Positions 22,181 to 30,312 of a stretch of DNA of 64,000 nt are shown piece by piece. Source of the stretch: Pelomonas sp041914785 (GTDB lineage: Bacteria > Pseudomonadota > Gammaproteobacteria > Burkholderiales > Burkholderiaceae_C); the NCBI GenBank assembly GCA_041914785.1, contig JAYSCT010000001.1, positions 149,929 through 213,928 on the forward strand, given 5' to 3'. The position numbers were made by a program, and so were the translations under genes. A model generated the notes under the pieces. That model saw only the letters and a program-made list of their open reading frames with translations, was not told the origin of the DNA and ran no database searches. How positions within the stretch are numbered: the first letter of the stretch is position 1; every line of letters begins with the position of its first letter.

Positions 22181-25100
22181 TCAGGGCATGCCCGCCAGCA
22201 GCGCTGCGTTGCCGCCGGCCGCCGCCGTGTTGACGGTCAGCGTCTGCTCGGCCGTGAAGCGGTAGAGCTGGCGCACGTGGCCCGCCGCCGTCACCAGCGG
22301 CAGGATGGCGCCAGCGCGTCCGGCCAGCGCCTGCGCCAGCGTGTGGGCGGCGCCGTCATCGGACGACGCCAGCGCCACGCCCGCGAGTTGCGGCGCGGCC
22401 AGCAGGCCGGGCAGCGCCGTGTCGGGCGGCAGCGTCAGCGCGTTGGCGGGCAGGCCGGCACGCAGCAGGGCCTGGCGGGCGCGCTCGTCGCCGCCCAGCC
22501 ACAGCACGCTGTTGCCGGCCAGCAGCGCGCTGACGGCAGCGGCCAGGCCGGCGTCACCCCGGCCCAGCACGACGAACGCGCCGCGGGCATGGTGGCGCAG
22601 CGTGTTGCTCTCGCCGGTGGGGCCGGGCAGGTCCACATCGGCGAACTGCGACTGGGCCGCCGTGAACAGGCCGCGCAGCGCCAGCGCGGTGGCGGCGTCC
22701 AACGTGTCGGCGGCACGGCGTAGCGTGGCGATGCGGTCGGCCAGCGGCGTGTCGCGCCAGGTGGCATCGGCGGCCACGGCCAGGGGCTCGCTGCGGCCGT
22801 CCAGCGCCAGCAGCGGCGCCGGCGCGGCCAGCTGCGGCTCGGCGCAGAAGCGGCGCAGGTAGTCGGGGCCGCCGGCCTTGGGGCCGGTGCCGGACAGGCC
22901 TTCGCCGCCGAACGGCTGCACGCCCACCACGGCGCCGATGATGTTGCGGTTCACATAGACGTTGCCGATGCGCGCGGCGTCGGCCAGGCGCTGGGCGCGG
23001 CTGTCGATGCGGGTCTGGATGCCCAGCGTGAGGCCGTAGCCCAGCGCGTTGATCTCGGCGATGACGTCGTCCACCGCGCCGTCAAAGCGCACCACGTGCA
23101 GCACCGGGCCGAAGATCTCCTCGCCGAGGTCGGCGATGCGCTTGAGCTCGAAGGCCACCGGGCGGATCTGGCGCGGCATGGGCTGGGCCACCGGCGCCTC
23201 GGCGATGAGGCGGGCCTCGCGCTTGAGGCGCTCGACGTGGCGGCTGATGTTGGCGTGGGCCTCGTCGTCGATGACGGGGCCGACGTCGGTGGCAAGGTCG
23301 GCGGGCTGGCCCACGTGCAGCTGCTGCAGCGCGCCCTTGAGCATCTCGACGACGCCGTCGGCGATGCTCGCCTGCACGCACAGCAGCCGCAGCGCCGAGC
23401 AGCGCTGGCCGGCGGAGCGGAAGGCGCTCTGCACGACGGCGTCGATGACCTGCTCGGGCAGCGCGGTGGAGTCCACCACCATCGCGTTCAGGCCCCCGGT
23501 TTCGGCGATGAGGGGAATCGGCAGAGATGAAGCCCCCACGTCGGCGGGTACGCCTCCTGCCCCCCGAGGGGGCGCTTCCGTCCTCGGGAGCGGCCCAGCG
23601 GACGGAAGGGGCTTGGCGGCCAGCGCCTTGTTGATGATCTGCGCGACGGCCGTGGAGCCGGTGAAGCAGACGCCGGCCGCGTGCGCGTGGGCCACGAGGC
23701 CGGCGCCGACGGTTTCGCCCGCGCCGTGCAGCAGCGCCAGCGCATCGGCCGGCACGCCGGCATCGTGCAGCAGCTCGACGAACTTCAGCGCAACGTAAGG
23801 CGTCTGCTCGGCGGGCTTGGCGGCCACGGTGTTGCCCGCCACCAGCGCGGCGACGACCTGGCCCGCGAAAATGGCCAGCGGGAAGTTCCACGGGCTGATG
23901 CAGACGAACACGCCGCGGCCGCGCATGCCGGCCTCATCGGCTTCCGCTTGATCAGCGTAGTAGCGCAGGAAGTCGACGGCCTCGCGGACTTCGGCGACGC
24001 AGTCGGCCTGGGTCTTGAACGCCTCCTTGACGAGCAGCGCGCAGAACTCGGCCAGGCGCGCGTCCAGCGCATCGGCGGCGCGGCGCAGCGTGGCGGCACG
24101 CTGGGCGACCGGCGTTGCGTTCCACGCGGGGAAGCCGGCGTGCAGGCGCTGCATCGCGGCGTCCACTTCAGCGCCCGTGGCCTCGGGCACGGGGCCCACG
24201 GCATGGGCCGCCAGCGCGGCCTGCAGCGGCTGGCGCTGCGCGGGCGCGGTCAGGTCGGCGCCGGTGGAGTTGGCGCGGCCGCGGCCTTGCGCGTCCAGGT
24301 ACAGCGCCGGCGGCAGCGGCAGCGCACCGGCGGGGCGCACATCGGCCAGCGGCGAGCCCAGCAGCTCGGGCACCTGCACGGTCGGGTCGGCCAGCTGGTG
24401 CACGAACGACGAGTTGGCGCCGTTCTCCAGCAACCGGCGCACGAGGTAGGCCAGCAGGTCGCGGTGCTCGCCCACGGGCGCGTAAACGCGGCAGGGAATG
24501 CTGCCGTCCTTCAGCACCTCGCGGTACACACCCTCGCCCATGCCGTGCAGGCGCTGCATCTCGAAGGCGGCGCCGGCCGCGCGCGCCATCTGCACGATGG
24601 CGGCGATGGTGCCGGCGTTGTGGCTGGCGAATTGCGGGTAGATGACGTCGGCGTGCTGGATCAGCGCGCGGGCGCAAGCGAGGTAGGAGACGTCGGTGTG
24701 CTGCTTGTGCGTGAAGACGGGGTACTCCGCCAGGCCCAGCTCCTGGGCGCGCTTGATCTCGCCGTCCCAGTACGCGCCCTTGACCAGCCGCACCATGAAG
24801 CGCAGGCCGTGCTTGCGGGCGATGGCCGCGACTTCGTCGACGACGGCCAGCGCGCGGGTCTGGTAGGCCTGCACCGCGAGGCCAAAGCCGCGCCACTGCG
24901 GGTAGACCTGCGCGATGCGCGCGGCCAGCGCGTCCAGCACGTCCAGCGACAGCTCCAGGCGGTCGACCTCTTCAGCGTCGATGGTCAGGTTGATGTTGGC
25001 GTCAGCAGCCAGCTCGATGAGCTGCCACACGCGCGGCAGCAGCTCGGCAAAGACGCGCTCGCGCTGCAGCACCTCGTAGCGGCTGAACAGCGCGCTGAGC

Positions 25101-25816
25101 TTGATGGAGATGCCGTCGGAGGCTTCCGGGCTGTCCGCGCGCTGGCCGGCGGCAATCGTCTTGATCGCACCGACATAGGCCGCCTGGTAGCGGCGAGCGT
25201 CGTCCTCGGTGCGGGCGCCCTCGCCCAGCATGTCGTAGCTGAAGCGCAGTTGCTTCTGCGCCTTGCGGGCGTCGTCGGCCTCGCTCATCGCCTCACGGAT
25301 GTTGCGGCCCAGCACGAACTGCCGGCCCAGCAGCTGGATGGCGCGCACGGTGGCGGCCACCACGGTCTGCGCGCCCAGGCGCTTGAACAGGCCACCGTCG
25401 TCGTCCGCCCCGGGCAGGAAGCGCTTGGACATGGAGATGGCCGACGCCGACAGCGCCGCCAGCATCTTGTGCGGGCTGCCCTCGCTGGCGCCGTCGAAGT
25501 CGGCGCGGCCCAGCTGGTCGGCCGTCAGCGCGATGGCGGTGGGCGCGTCCGGCACGCGCAGCAGCGCCTCGGCCAGCCGCATCAGCGCCAGGCCCTCGGC
25601 GCTGGTGATGGGGTACTCGCGCAGCAGCGATTCCATCGCCCAGAACGGCGCCGGGTTCTTGCGCACCTGCTCCACCCAGGGCGCGGCCATGTCGATGACG
25701 CGCGGCCAGTCCAGCGCCGCACCGACGCGGTCGGCCAGCGCCTGCACGACGCCGGCTTCCGCCCGGTACGGATCGGGCAGGCGGGGGTGTTCGGGCGGGG
25801 CGGTGAACGTGATCAT
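22181..25816 (-). CDS. putA: Bifunctional proline dehydrogenase / P5C dehydrogenase, with an in-frame repeat insert
   Basis: Oxidises proline to glutamate in two steps: FAD-dependent proline dehydrogenase, then NAD-dependent glutamate-semialdehyde dehydrogenase. Of 1211 residues, the PRODH barrel occupies about 80-470 (LVKGAYWDGEIKRAQ, FASHNAGTIA, YAPVGEHRDLLAYLVRRLLENGAN). The ALDH domain occupies about 520-1010 (ISPWNFPLAIF, FTGSTAVAQ, ETGG with Glu772, GQRCSALR with nucleophile Cys806). A C-terminal ALDH-like extension follows. No N-terminal ribbon-helix-helix is present, so this PutA is not self-regulating; the divergent Lrp-type gene is the likely regulator. Residues 736-766 are an extra Pro/Gly-rich segment encoded by a palindromic repeat (23519-23611), five residues before the catalytic Glu772. 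The frame is intact. Confidence 0.95.
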   Translation of the reverse strand: MITFTAPPEHPRLPDPYRAEAGVVQALADRVGAALDWPRVIDMAAPWVEQVRKNPAPFWAMESLLREYPITSAEGLALMRLAEALLRVPDAPTAIALTADQLGRADFDGASEGSPHKMLAALSASAISMSKRFLPGADDDGGLFKRLGAQTVVAATVRAIQLLGRQFVLGRNIREAMSEADDARKAQKQLRFSYDMLGEGARTEDDARRYQAAYVGAIKTIAAGQRADSPEASDGISIKLSALFSRYEVLQRERVFAELLPRVWQLIELAADANINLTIDAEEVDRLELSLDVLDALAARIAQVYPQWRGFGLAVQAYQTRALAVVDEVAAIARKHGLRFMVRLVKGAYWDGEIKRAQELGLAEYPVFTHKQHTDVSYLACARALIQHADVIYPQFASHNAGTIAAIVQMARAAGAAFEMQRLHGMGEGVYREVLKDGSIPCRVYAPVGEHRDLLAYLVRRLLENGANSSFVHQLADPTVQVPELLGSPLADVRPAGALPLPPALYLDAQGRGRANSTGADLTAPAQRQPLQAALAAHAVGPVPEATGAEVDAAMQRLHAGFPAWNATPVAQRAATLRRAADALDARLAEFCALLVKEAFKTQADCVAEVREAVDFLRYYADQAEADEAGMRGRGVFVCISPWNFPLAIFAGQVVAALVAGNTVAAKPAEQTPYVALKFVELLHDAGVPADALALLHGAGETVGAGLVAHAHAAGVCFTGSTAVAQIINKALAAKPLPSAGPLPRTEAPPRGAGGVPADVGASSLPIPLIAETGGLNAMVVDSTALPEQVIDAVVQSAFRSAGQRCSALRLLCVQASIADGVVEMLKGALQQLHVGQPADLATDVGPVIDDEAHANISRHVERLKREARLIAEAPVAQPMPRQIRPVAFELKRIADLGEEIFGPVLHVVRFDGAVDDVIAEINALGYGLTLGIQTRIDSRAQRLADAARIGNVYVNRNIIGAVVGVQPFGGEGLSGTGPKAGGPDYLRRFCAEPQLAAPAPLLALDGRSEPLAVAADATWRDTPLADRIATLRRAADTLDAATALALRGLFTAAQSQFADVDLPGPTGESNTLRHHARGAFVVLGRGDAGLAAAVSALLAGNSVLWLGGDERARQALLRAGLPANALTLPPDTALPGLLAAPQLAGVALASSDDGAAHTLAQALAGRAGAILPLVTAAGHVRQLYRFTAEQTLTVNTAAAGGNAALLAGMP
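23519..23611. repeat. Palindromic GC-rich repeat inserted in frame in putA
   Basis: A 93-bp (31-codon) segment is absent from the usual PutA pattern, in which IN-ALAA- runs quickly into PLIAETGG. It contains TGCCCCCCGAGGGGGCG at 23558-23574, identical over 17 bp to 62641-62657. Flanks GGAAGCGCCC-like and CCGTCC/GGACGG (23578-23583, 23600-23605) add further inverted pairs. The insert keeps the reading frame and encodes Pro/Gly/Ala-rich sequence. Confidence 0.75.
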
Positions 25817-25855
25817 GGCTGTCTCCTGGTGAGATCGACAATGTATTCACAGCAC

Positions 25856-25875
25856 CGTTGGATTAAATTCCAACG
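25856..25875. promoter_or_regulatory. Inverted repeat, probable Lrp-type operator for putA and its regulator
   Basis: CGTTGGA (25856-25862) and TCCAACG (25869-25875) flank the A/T-only centre TTAAAT. It lies in the 87-bp gap between divergent putA (start 25816) and the Lrp/AsnC gene (start 25904), in the only AT-rich stretch nearby. The arms-plus-AT-core form fits the sites bound by Lrp/AsnC proteins. The pairing of site and regulator is inference. Confidence 0.55.
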
Positions 25876-25903
25876 ATTGATATCGACACAGAGAAAAATC
25901 CAG

Positions 25904-26374
25904 ATGAGCGACGAAACACGGCTGGACAAGATCGACGAGCGCATCTTGCGCGCTCTGCAGGCGGACGGCCGCATTTCCAACCTCAAGCTGGCCGAGACGG
26001 TGCACCTGTCGCCCACCGCCGTGCTGGAGCGGGTGAAGCGGCTGACGCGCGACGGCTACATCCTGGGCTACGAGGCGCGGCTGAACCCGGCCAAGCTGGG
26101 CGCGGCGATGCTGGTGTTCATCGAGGTGCACCTGGACCGCACGGTGATGGACGTGATGGACACCTTCAAGGCCGCCGTGCAGGCCCGGCCCGAGATCCTG
26201 GAATGCCACCTCGTGGCCGGCGGCTTCGACTACCTGCTCAAGACCCGCGTGCGCGACATGAGCGCCTACCGCGAGTTCATCGGCAGCGTCATCTGGACGC
26301 TGCCCGGCGTGCGCGAAACGCGCACTTATGCCGTCATGGAGGAGGTGAAAGCAACAAACGCGCTGCCGATCTGA
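25904..26374 (+). CDS. Lrp/AsnC family regulator, probable proline-responsive activator of putA
   Basis: A 156-residue Lrp-type protein. N-terminal helix-turn-helix (LDKIDERILRALQADGRISN, then LAETVHLSPTAVLERVKRL; about 7-48). C-terminal RAM effector/oligomerisation domain (about 70-150), with the GGFDYLLKTRVRDMSAYREF segment typical of the AsnC RAM fold. Divergent placement next to putA is the usual arrangement for PutR/BkdR-type regulators that activate proline catabolism when proline is present. The inverted repeat at 25856-25875 is the likely binding site. Start ATG 25904 leaves a normal-length N-terminus. Confidence 0.9.
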   Translation: MSDETRLDKIDERILRALQADGRISNLKLAETVHLSPTAVLERVKRLTRDGYILGYEARLNPAKLGAAMLVFIEVHLDRTVMDVMDTFKAAVQARPEILECHLVAGGFDYLLKTRVRDMSAYREFIGSVIWTLPGVRETRTYAVMEEVKATNALPI

Positions 26375-26409
26375 GCACCGCGGCGCGCGGCACCCCCAAA
26401 ATCGGCTGC

Positions 26410-26994
26410 ATGGACATGCGGCATCAACCGGTCTGGCAACGCTGGCGCCAGGCCATCGAAGCGGGTGACCTGGGCGTGTGGGACCTGCGCCTGGAGCTGG
26501 AGACCGTCCATTACTCGCCGCAGTGGAAACAGCGCCTGGGCTTCCCCGAGCCCCACGCCGCCGACAGCACGCACTTCTGGCGCTGCCGCGTCCACCCCGA
26601 GGACCTGCCGCCCATGCTCGCGACGATGCGCGAGCACGCGCGCAGCGCGCAGCCGGACTACGAGGCGCGCTTTCGCCTGCGCAGCAACGGCTCGGGGTAC
26701 CGGGTCATGTATTCCCGCGGGCGGGTCATCGAGCGCAACGCCGAGGGCCGTGCGCTGCGCATGGTCGGCACCATGCTGGACCTGACCGAACGCGCACCCA
26801 CGCCTCAGGGCGGCCTGCCCGACGGCCCGCGCGGCGCGATGGAAGGGGCGCCGCTGGCGCTGCCTTTCCACCTGCTGCTGGGCGCCGTGGACGCCCATGT
26901 CGAGCCCGAGCGGGACCGCGTGCTGGCCCTGGTGCACGACTTGATGCAGGCCTCCGTCGCGCAGCTGGAGGCGCTGCGGGCGGGCCAGGCCTAG
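26410..26994 (+). CDS. PAS-domain protein
   Basis: A 194-residue protein with one PAS_3-type domain with PAC motif (about 15-130): AGDLGVWDLRLELETVHYSPQWK, HPEDLPPMLA, YEARFRLRSNGSGYRVMYSRG and GTMLDLTER (each shorter than a full domain). No kinase, GGDEF or methyl-accepting domain follows; the C-terminal 60 residues form helices of unknown role. It could act as a stand-alone sensory or adaptor protein. The start was taken at ATG 26410; a start further upstream would overlap the Lrp-type gene. It is convergent with the dienelactone hydrolase gene. Confidence 0.7.
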   Translation: MDMRHQPVWQRWRQAIEAGDLGVWDLRLELETVHYSPQWKQRLGFPEPHAADSTHFWRCRVHPEDLPPMLATMREHARSAQPDYEARFRLRSNGSGYRVMYSRGRVIERNAEGRALRMVGTMLDLTERAPTPQGGLPDGPRGAMEGAPLALPFHLLLGAVDAHVEPERDRVLALVHDLMQASVAQLEALRAGQA

Positions 26995-27001
26995 CCAGGC
27001 G

Positions 27002-27697
27002 TCAGGCCAGCGTCTGCCCGAAGAAGCGCATCGCCCGGTCCCAGGCCTGCTGCGCCCACGCCGCGTCGTACTGCGTCTTGGCGAGGCGGCCCGGGCCCTG
27101 CGCCTCCTCGTTCGCGAAGGCGTGATGCGCCAGGTAGCGGTGGCCCTCGTAGCGCACACCCGCCTCAGCCAGCCGGGCCTCCAGCGCGTCCACGCCCGCC
27201 AGGGGGAAGAACTCGTCCTGCGTGGCCCAGTGGGCCTGCAGCGGGATCTTGATCTGCTCGGCCTTCACATAGTCCACCGGCGGCATGCCGTACCAGACGA
27301 CGGCGGCGTCGGCCTGCGGCACCAGCGTGGCCGACAGCACCGTCAGCGCGCCGCCCATGCAGTACCCCGTGATGCCCACCTTGCCGCTGCCCAGCTTCAG
27401 GCCCTTCAGGTAGCTCACGGCGCCGTGCACGTCCTGCGACGCGGCGTCGCCGAAGTCCAGGCCCGTCATCAGGTGGTGCGCCTCTTCCTGCGCCACGGTG
27501 CTCCTGCCGCGGTACAGGTCGGGCACCAGCGCCGTGAAGCCGGCATCCGCCCAGCGCCGCGCGACGCCGCGGATCTGGTCGTTCAGGCCCCACCACTCCT
27601 GGATGACGACGACGGCGCCCACCGGCCGGGCGGCCTCGGCCAGGTAGCCGCTGACGCTGACGCCATCGGGACGTTGGAAGCTGATGGTCTGGGGCAT
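27002..27697 (-). CDS. Dienelactone hydrolase family protein
   Basis: A 231-residue cytosolic alpha/beta hydrolase of the DLH family. The expected triad residues are visible: nucleophile Cys in GYCMGGAL, an acidic residue in the DEFFP segment, and His in LAHHAFAN. The early Glu of IQEWWGLN also matches the DLH active-site pattern. DLHs open cyclic dienelactones in the ortho-cleavage pathway, but most paralogues act on unknown substrates. No aromatic-degradation genes are nearby, so a specific pathway is not supported. Start ATG 27697. Confidence 0.88.
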   Translation of the reverse strand: MPQTISFQRPDGVSVSGYLAEAARPVGAVVVIQEWWGLNDQIRGVARRWADAGFTALVPDLYRGRSTVAQEEAHHLMTGLDFGDAASQDVHGAVSYLKGLKLGSGKVGITGYCMGGALTVLSATLVPQADAAVVWYGMPPVDYVKAEQIKIPLQAHWATQDEFFPLAGVDALEARLAEAGVRYEGHRYLAHHAFANEEAQGPGRLAKTQYDAAWAQQAWDRAMRFFGQTLA

Positions 27698-27778
27698 GGT
27701 CGGTTCCCGGAAGTTAGAGGCCGCAGTCTGCCCTGTCTGGCGCGGGTTTTCCCGCGCGGGGCGACAATGCCCCCAGCC

Positions 27779-28393
27779 ATGAAGATCGAACGCATCGTTT
27801 CCACCCGCCTGCCGACGCCCCACGGCGAGTTCGCCATCCACGGCTTCCGTGAAGGCGACAGCGGGCAGGAGCATGTCGTGCTCAGCATGGGCGACCTGGT
27901 CGGCCAGCCCGGCGACGAGCCACCGCTGGTGCGCGTGCACTCCGAGTGCATGACCGGCGAGGTGTTCGGCTCGCTGCGTTGCGACTGCCGGCCGCAGCTG
28001 GAAAGCGCCATGCAGCGCATCGCCAAGGTGGGCCGCGGCGCCATCGTCTACATGCGTGGCCACGAGGGCCGGGGCATCGGCCTGGTGCAGAAGCTGCGCG
28101 CCTATGCCGAGCAGGACGCCGGCGCCGACACCATCGAGGCCAATGCCGCTCTGGGCCTGCCCATCGACGCGCGACGCTACGACGCCGCCGCCTGCATGCT
28201 GCGCGCCCTCGGCGTGCACCGCATCCGGCTGCTGACGAACAACCCGCTCAAGATGGCCGCGCTGGCCGAGTTCGGCATCGAGGTCGTCGTGCGCGAGGCG
28301 TCGCTGACGGCCCCGGGCCCGGACAACGAGAAGTACCTCCGCACCAAGGCCGAGTCCATGGGGCACCACGACCTGGGGCACCTGTTCGAATAG
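27779..28393 (+). CDS. ribA: GTP cyclohydrolase II
   Basis: First step of riboflavin synthesis: GTP to 2,5-diamino-6-ribosylamino-4-pyrimidinone 5'-phosphate, formate and pyrophosphate. The 204-residue stand-alone RibA (not fused to RibB) shows the zinc cysteines in HSECMTGEVFGSLRCDC (three Cys, about 54, 65, 67) and the catalytic stretch GRGAIVYMRGHEGRGIGLV. The C-terminal LLTNNPLKMAALAEFGIEV is also typical. ATG 27779 was chosen; an in-frame ATG at 27767 would add four residues. It is a single gene, divergent from the dienelactone hydrolase gene and convergent with the hydrolase at 28402. No FMN riboswitch is recognisable in the 80-bp upstream gap. Confidence 0.95.
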   Translation: MKIERIVSTRLPTPHGEFAIHGFREGDSGQEHVVLSMGDLVGQPGDEPPLVRVHSECMTGEVFGSLRCDCRPQLESAMQRIAKVGRGAIVYMRGHEGRGIGLVQKLRAYAEQDAGADTIEANAALGLPIDARRYDAAACMLRALGVHRIRLLTNNPLKMAALAEFGIEVVVREASLTAPGPDNEKYLRTKAESMGHHDLGHLFE

Positions 28394-28401
28394 GGCCGGG
28401 C

Positions 28402-29271
28402 TCACCTGCCGGCGTCGGACGACGCCGGCACCGGCTGGCCCAGCGCTAGCGCCTCCCGGATGGCAGCGACGACCCGCTCGGGCTTGTCGATCTGGATCTG
28501 GTGGTCCGAATCGACGATGTGCTTACGCGCGCGCGGGTAGAGCTGCTTGACGAAGTCGCGGGTCGCCTGGTCCTGGTTGATGACACCGACGTCCACGGCC
28601 ACGGCCGTCTTGTCGGTGGGCACGTTGAAGAGCTGGACGACGCGCGAGTCGTCGAAGGCGGGCAGCGTAAGCATGGACTCGCCGGTGGCGTGGATCTGGT
28701 CCACCTCGTCAGCCACGGCGCGCGGCAGCAGCCAGCGCTTGCCCAGCCGGGCATACCAGGGAAAGTCTTCGGGTTTCTTGACGATGCGCGGGTAGACGGC
28801 ATCCACCAGGACCAGCGCCTGCACCTCCTGCGGGTAGCGGCGCGCAAACCACTGCATGTAGAGGCCGCCGAGCGAGTGGCCCACCAGCACGTACGGCGGC
28901 TTCAGCCCCTTGGCGGCCAGCAGCGCACGCAGTTCGCCAACGATGGCCTCGCCGCTGCGCGGTCCGTCGGCCGCCTCGCTCTGGCCGTAGCCGGGGCGGT
29001 TGTGCGTCAGCACGGTGGCGTCGCGCGCAAGCACTTCGACAACGGCGCGCCACGTGTCCAGCGTCATGCGGGCACCGTTCTCGAAGACGATGACCGGCGC
29101 GCCCTGGACCGGCCCCGCCACCAGCGCCTCGACGCGACGGCCCTGCACGAACTCCACCGTGGCAACGGGCAACGCGGCCCGGGCGGGCGCGAGCGCCGCG
29201 CAGAGGACGAGGCCCGCGAGTGCGCGAGCACAGGTGGGGAAAGCAGGGCGTGCAAGGAGGTGATCCGTCAT
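28402..29271 (-). CDS. Exported alpha/beta hydrolase
   Basis: A 289-residue protein with a signal peptide (ALAGLVLCAALAPARA, about residues 17-32), so periplasmic or secreted. Alpha/beta hydrolase motifs: VIVFENGARMTLDTW (oxyanion loop), THNRPGYGQSE, nucleophile elbow LVGHSLGG (about residue 125), and a late acid/His pair in HIVDSDHQIQID. The substrate is unknown. The start at ATG 29271 is preferred; ATG 29292 would lengthen the N-terminus by seven residues before the signal peptide. It is convergent with ribA. Confidence 0.75.
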   Translation of the reverse strand: MTDHLLARPAFPTCARALAGLVLCAALAPARAALPVATVEFVQGRRVEALVAGPVQGAPVIVFENGARMTLDTWRAVVEVLARDATVLTHNRPGYGQSEAADGPRSGEAIVGELRALLAAKGLKPPYVLVGHSLGGLYMQWFARRYPQEVQALVLVDAVYPRIVKKPEDFPWYARLGKRWLLPRAVADEVDQIHATGESMLTLPAFDDSRVVQLFNVPTDKTAVAVDVGVINQDQATRDFVKQLYPRARKHIVDSDHQIQIDKPERVVAAIREALALGQPVPASSDAGR

Positions 29272-29372
29272 CCGGCGATGCTCGGTCGCCACGAGCCGCC
29301 GCTCAAATTCAATGCGACAGGTTGCACGATGGAAGGGGCGAGCCGGCGCCGCGCCTGCCGCGCCGTCGGGGG

Positions 29373-30206
29373 TCAGGTCGTGCGACGCACCTGCGCGCGG
29401 TACGACGACGGGCTCAGCCCGTGGCGGCGCCGGAAGCGCAGCGTGAAGTAGAACGGGTTCGCGAAACCCACCATCTCCGCCACCTCGGCCACGGGCTGGC
29501 CGGTGGCGCGCAGGTAATGCGCGGCCATCTCCAGCCGCCGCTCTTCCATGTAAGCCTGCGGCGAGCGGCCGGTGCCGCGGCGGAACAGCAGGCAGAACTG
29601 CGAGCGTGACAGGCCGGCGAACGCGGCCAGCTCGTCCACGTTGACCGGCGCGGCCAGGTCGCAGTGGAAGCGCTCCAGCACGTGCTCGATGCGCGGGTCC
29701 ACCGGGCTCGCGCCGCCCGGGCTGGCCGCGGCGGACGCCACCCGCAGCAGGAAGGCCTCCAGCAGCGCCTCGACGATGGGCTCGCGCTCGGGCAGGTCGG
29801 GCTCGGTGAGGTTGAAGCGGTGCGCCGCCTCCAGCTGCGAGGCCAGCTCCACGCGCAGCGACACGTCGCCGACCGCGTGCGCCTGCCAGGGCCGCGCGGG
29901 GTCGAACCAGTCCAGCCGCTCGCCCAGCCGGGGCGTCATCCGAAAATGTAGCCAGTAGAACTCCCAGCCCGTCTGCGGGTCGGGGATGCGGTAGGAGCGC
30001 GCGTGGCCCGGCGCCAGCAACAGCAGCTCACCCACGCCGGTGGTGACCGCCTGCTGCGGGAAGCACACCTCCCCTTTTCCCCGCAGCGTGAAGTAGCCGT
30101 TCCAGTGCGCGAGGTTGCCCTCCACCCATTGCCGCCGCTCGGCCCGGCTGTTGAAGTAGCCGGTCATGGGCATCATGGGCCCGGTCGATCCGATCACGCC
30201 GCGCAT
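29373..30206 (-). CDS. AraC family transcriptional regulator
   Basis: A 277-residue regulator. An N-terminal cupin-like sensing domain (about 20-110: GYFTLRGKGEV, LLLLAPGHARSYR, WEFYWLHF) is followed by two C-terminal AraC helix-turn-helix motifs (about 180-275: VNVDELAAFAGLSRSQFCLLF and VAEVAEMVGFANPFYFTLRF). This is the layout of sugar-responsive AraC/XylS regulators. It is divergent from the GH3 beta-glucosidase gene with a 106-bp gap and so probably controls it. I found no convincing direct-repeat operator in the gap. Confidence 0.88.
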   Translation of the reverse strand: MRGVIGSTGPMMPMTGYFNSRAERRQWVEGNLAHWNGYFTLRGKGEVCFPQQAVTTGVGELLLLAPGHARSYRIPDPQTGWEFYWLHFRMTPRLGERLDWFDPARPWQAHAVGDVSLRVELASQLEAAHRFNLTEPDLPEREPIVEALLEAFLLRVASAAASPGGASPVDPRIEHVLERFHCDLAAPVNVDELAAFAGLSRSQFCLLFRRGTGRSPQAYMEERRLEMAAHYLRATGQPVAEVAEMVGFANPFYFTLRFRRRHGLSPSSYRAQVRRTT

Positions 30207-30312
30207 CGGCCGATGTTATAGGTGGATCGCCCGTGCGGCGATTCACGCGGCGCCGGTGCCGCCCCTAGAGTCGCCGCCGGCCCGACAACAACATCGCTCA
30301 AGGAGACTCCCC

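Noticed and set aside
27698..27778. An FMN riboswitch before ribA
   Set aside because: The gap is about 80 bp, too short for the aptamer, and conserved RFN blocks are not recognisable.
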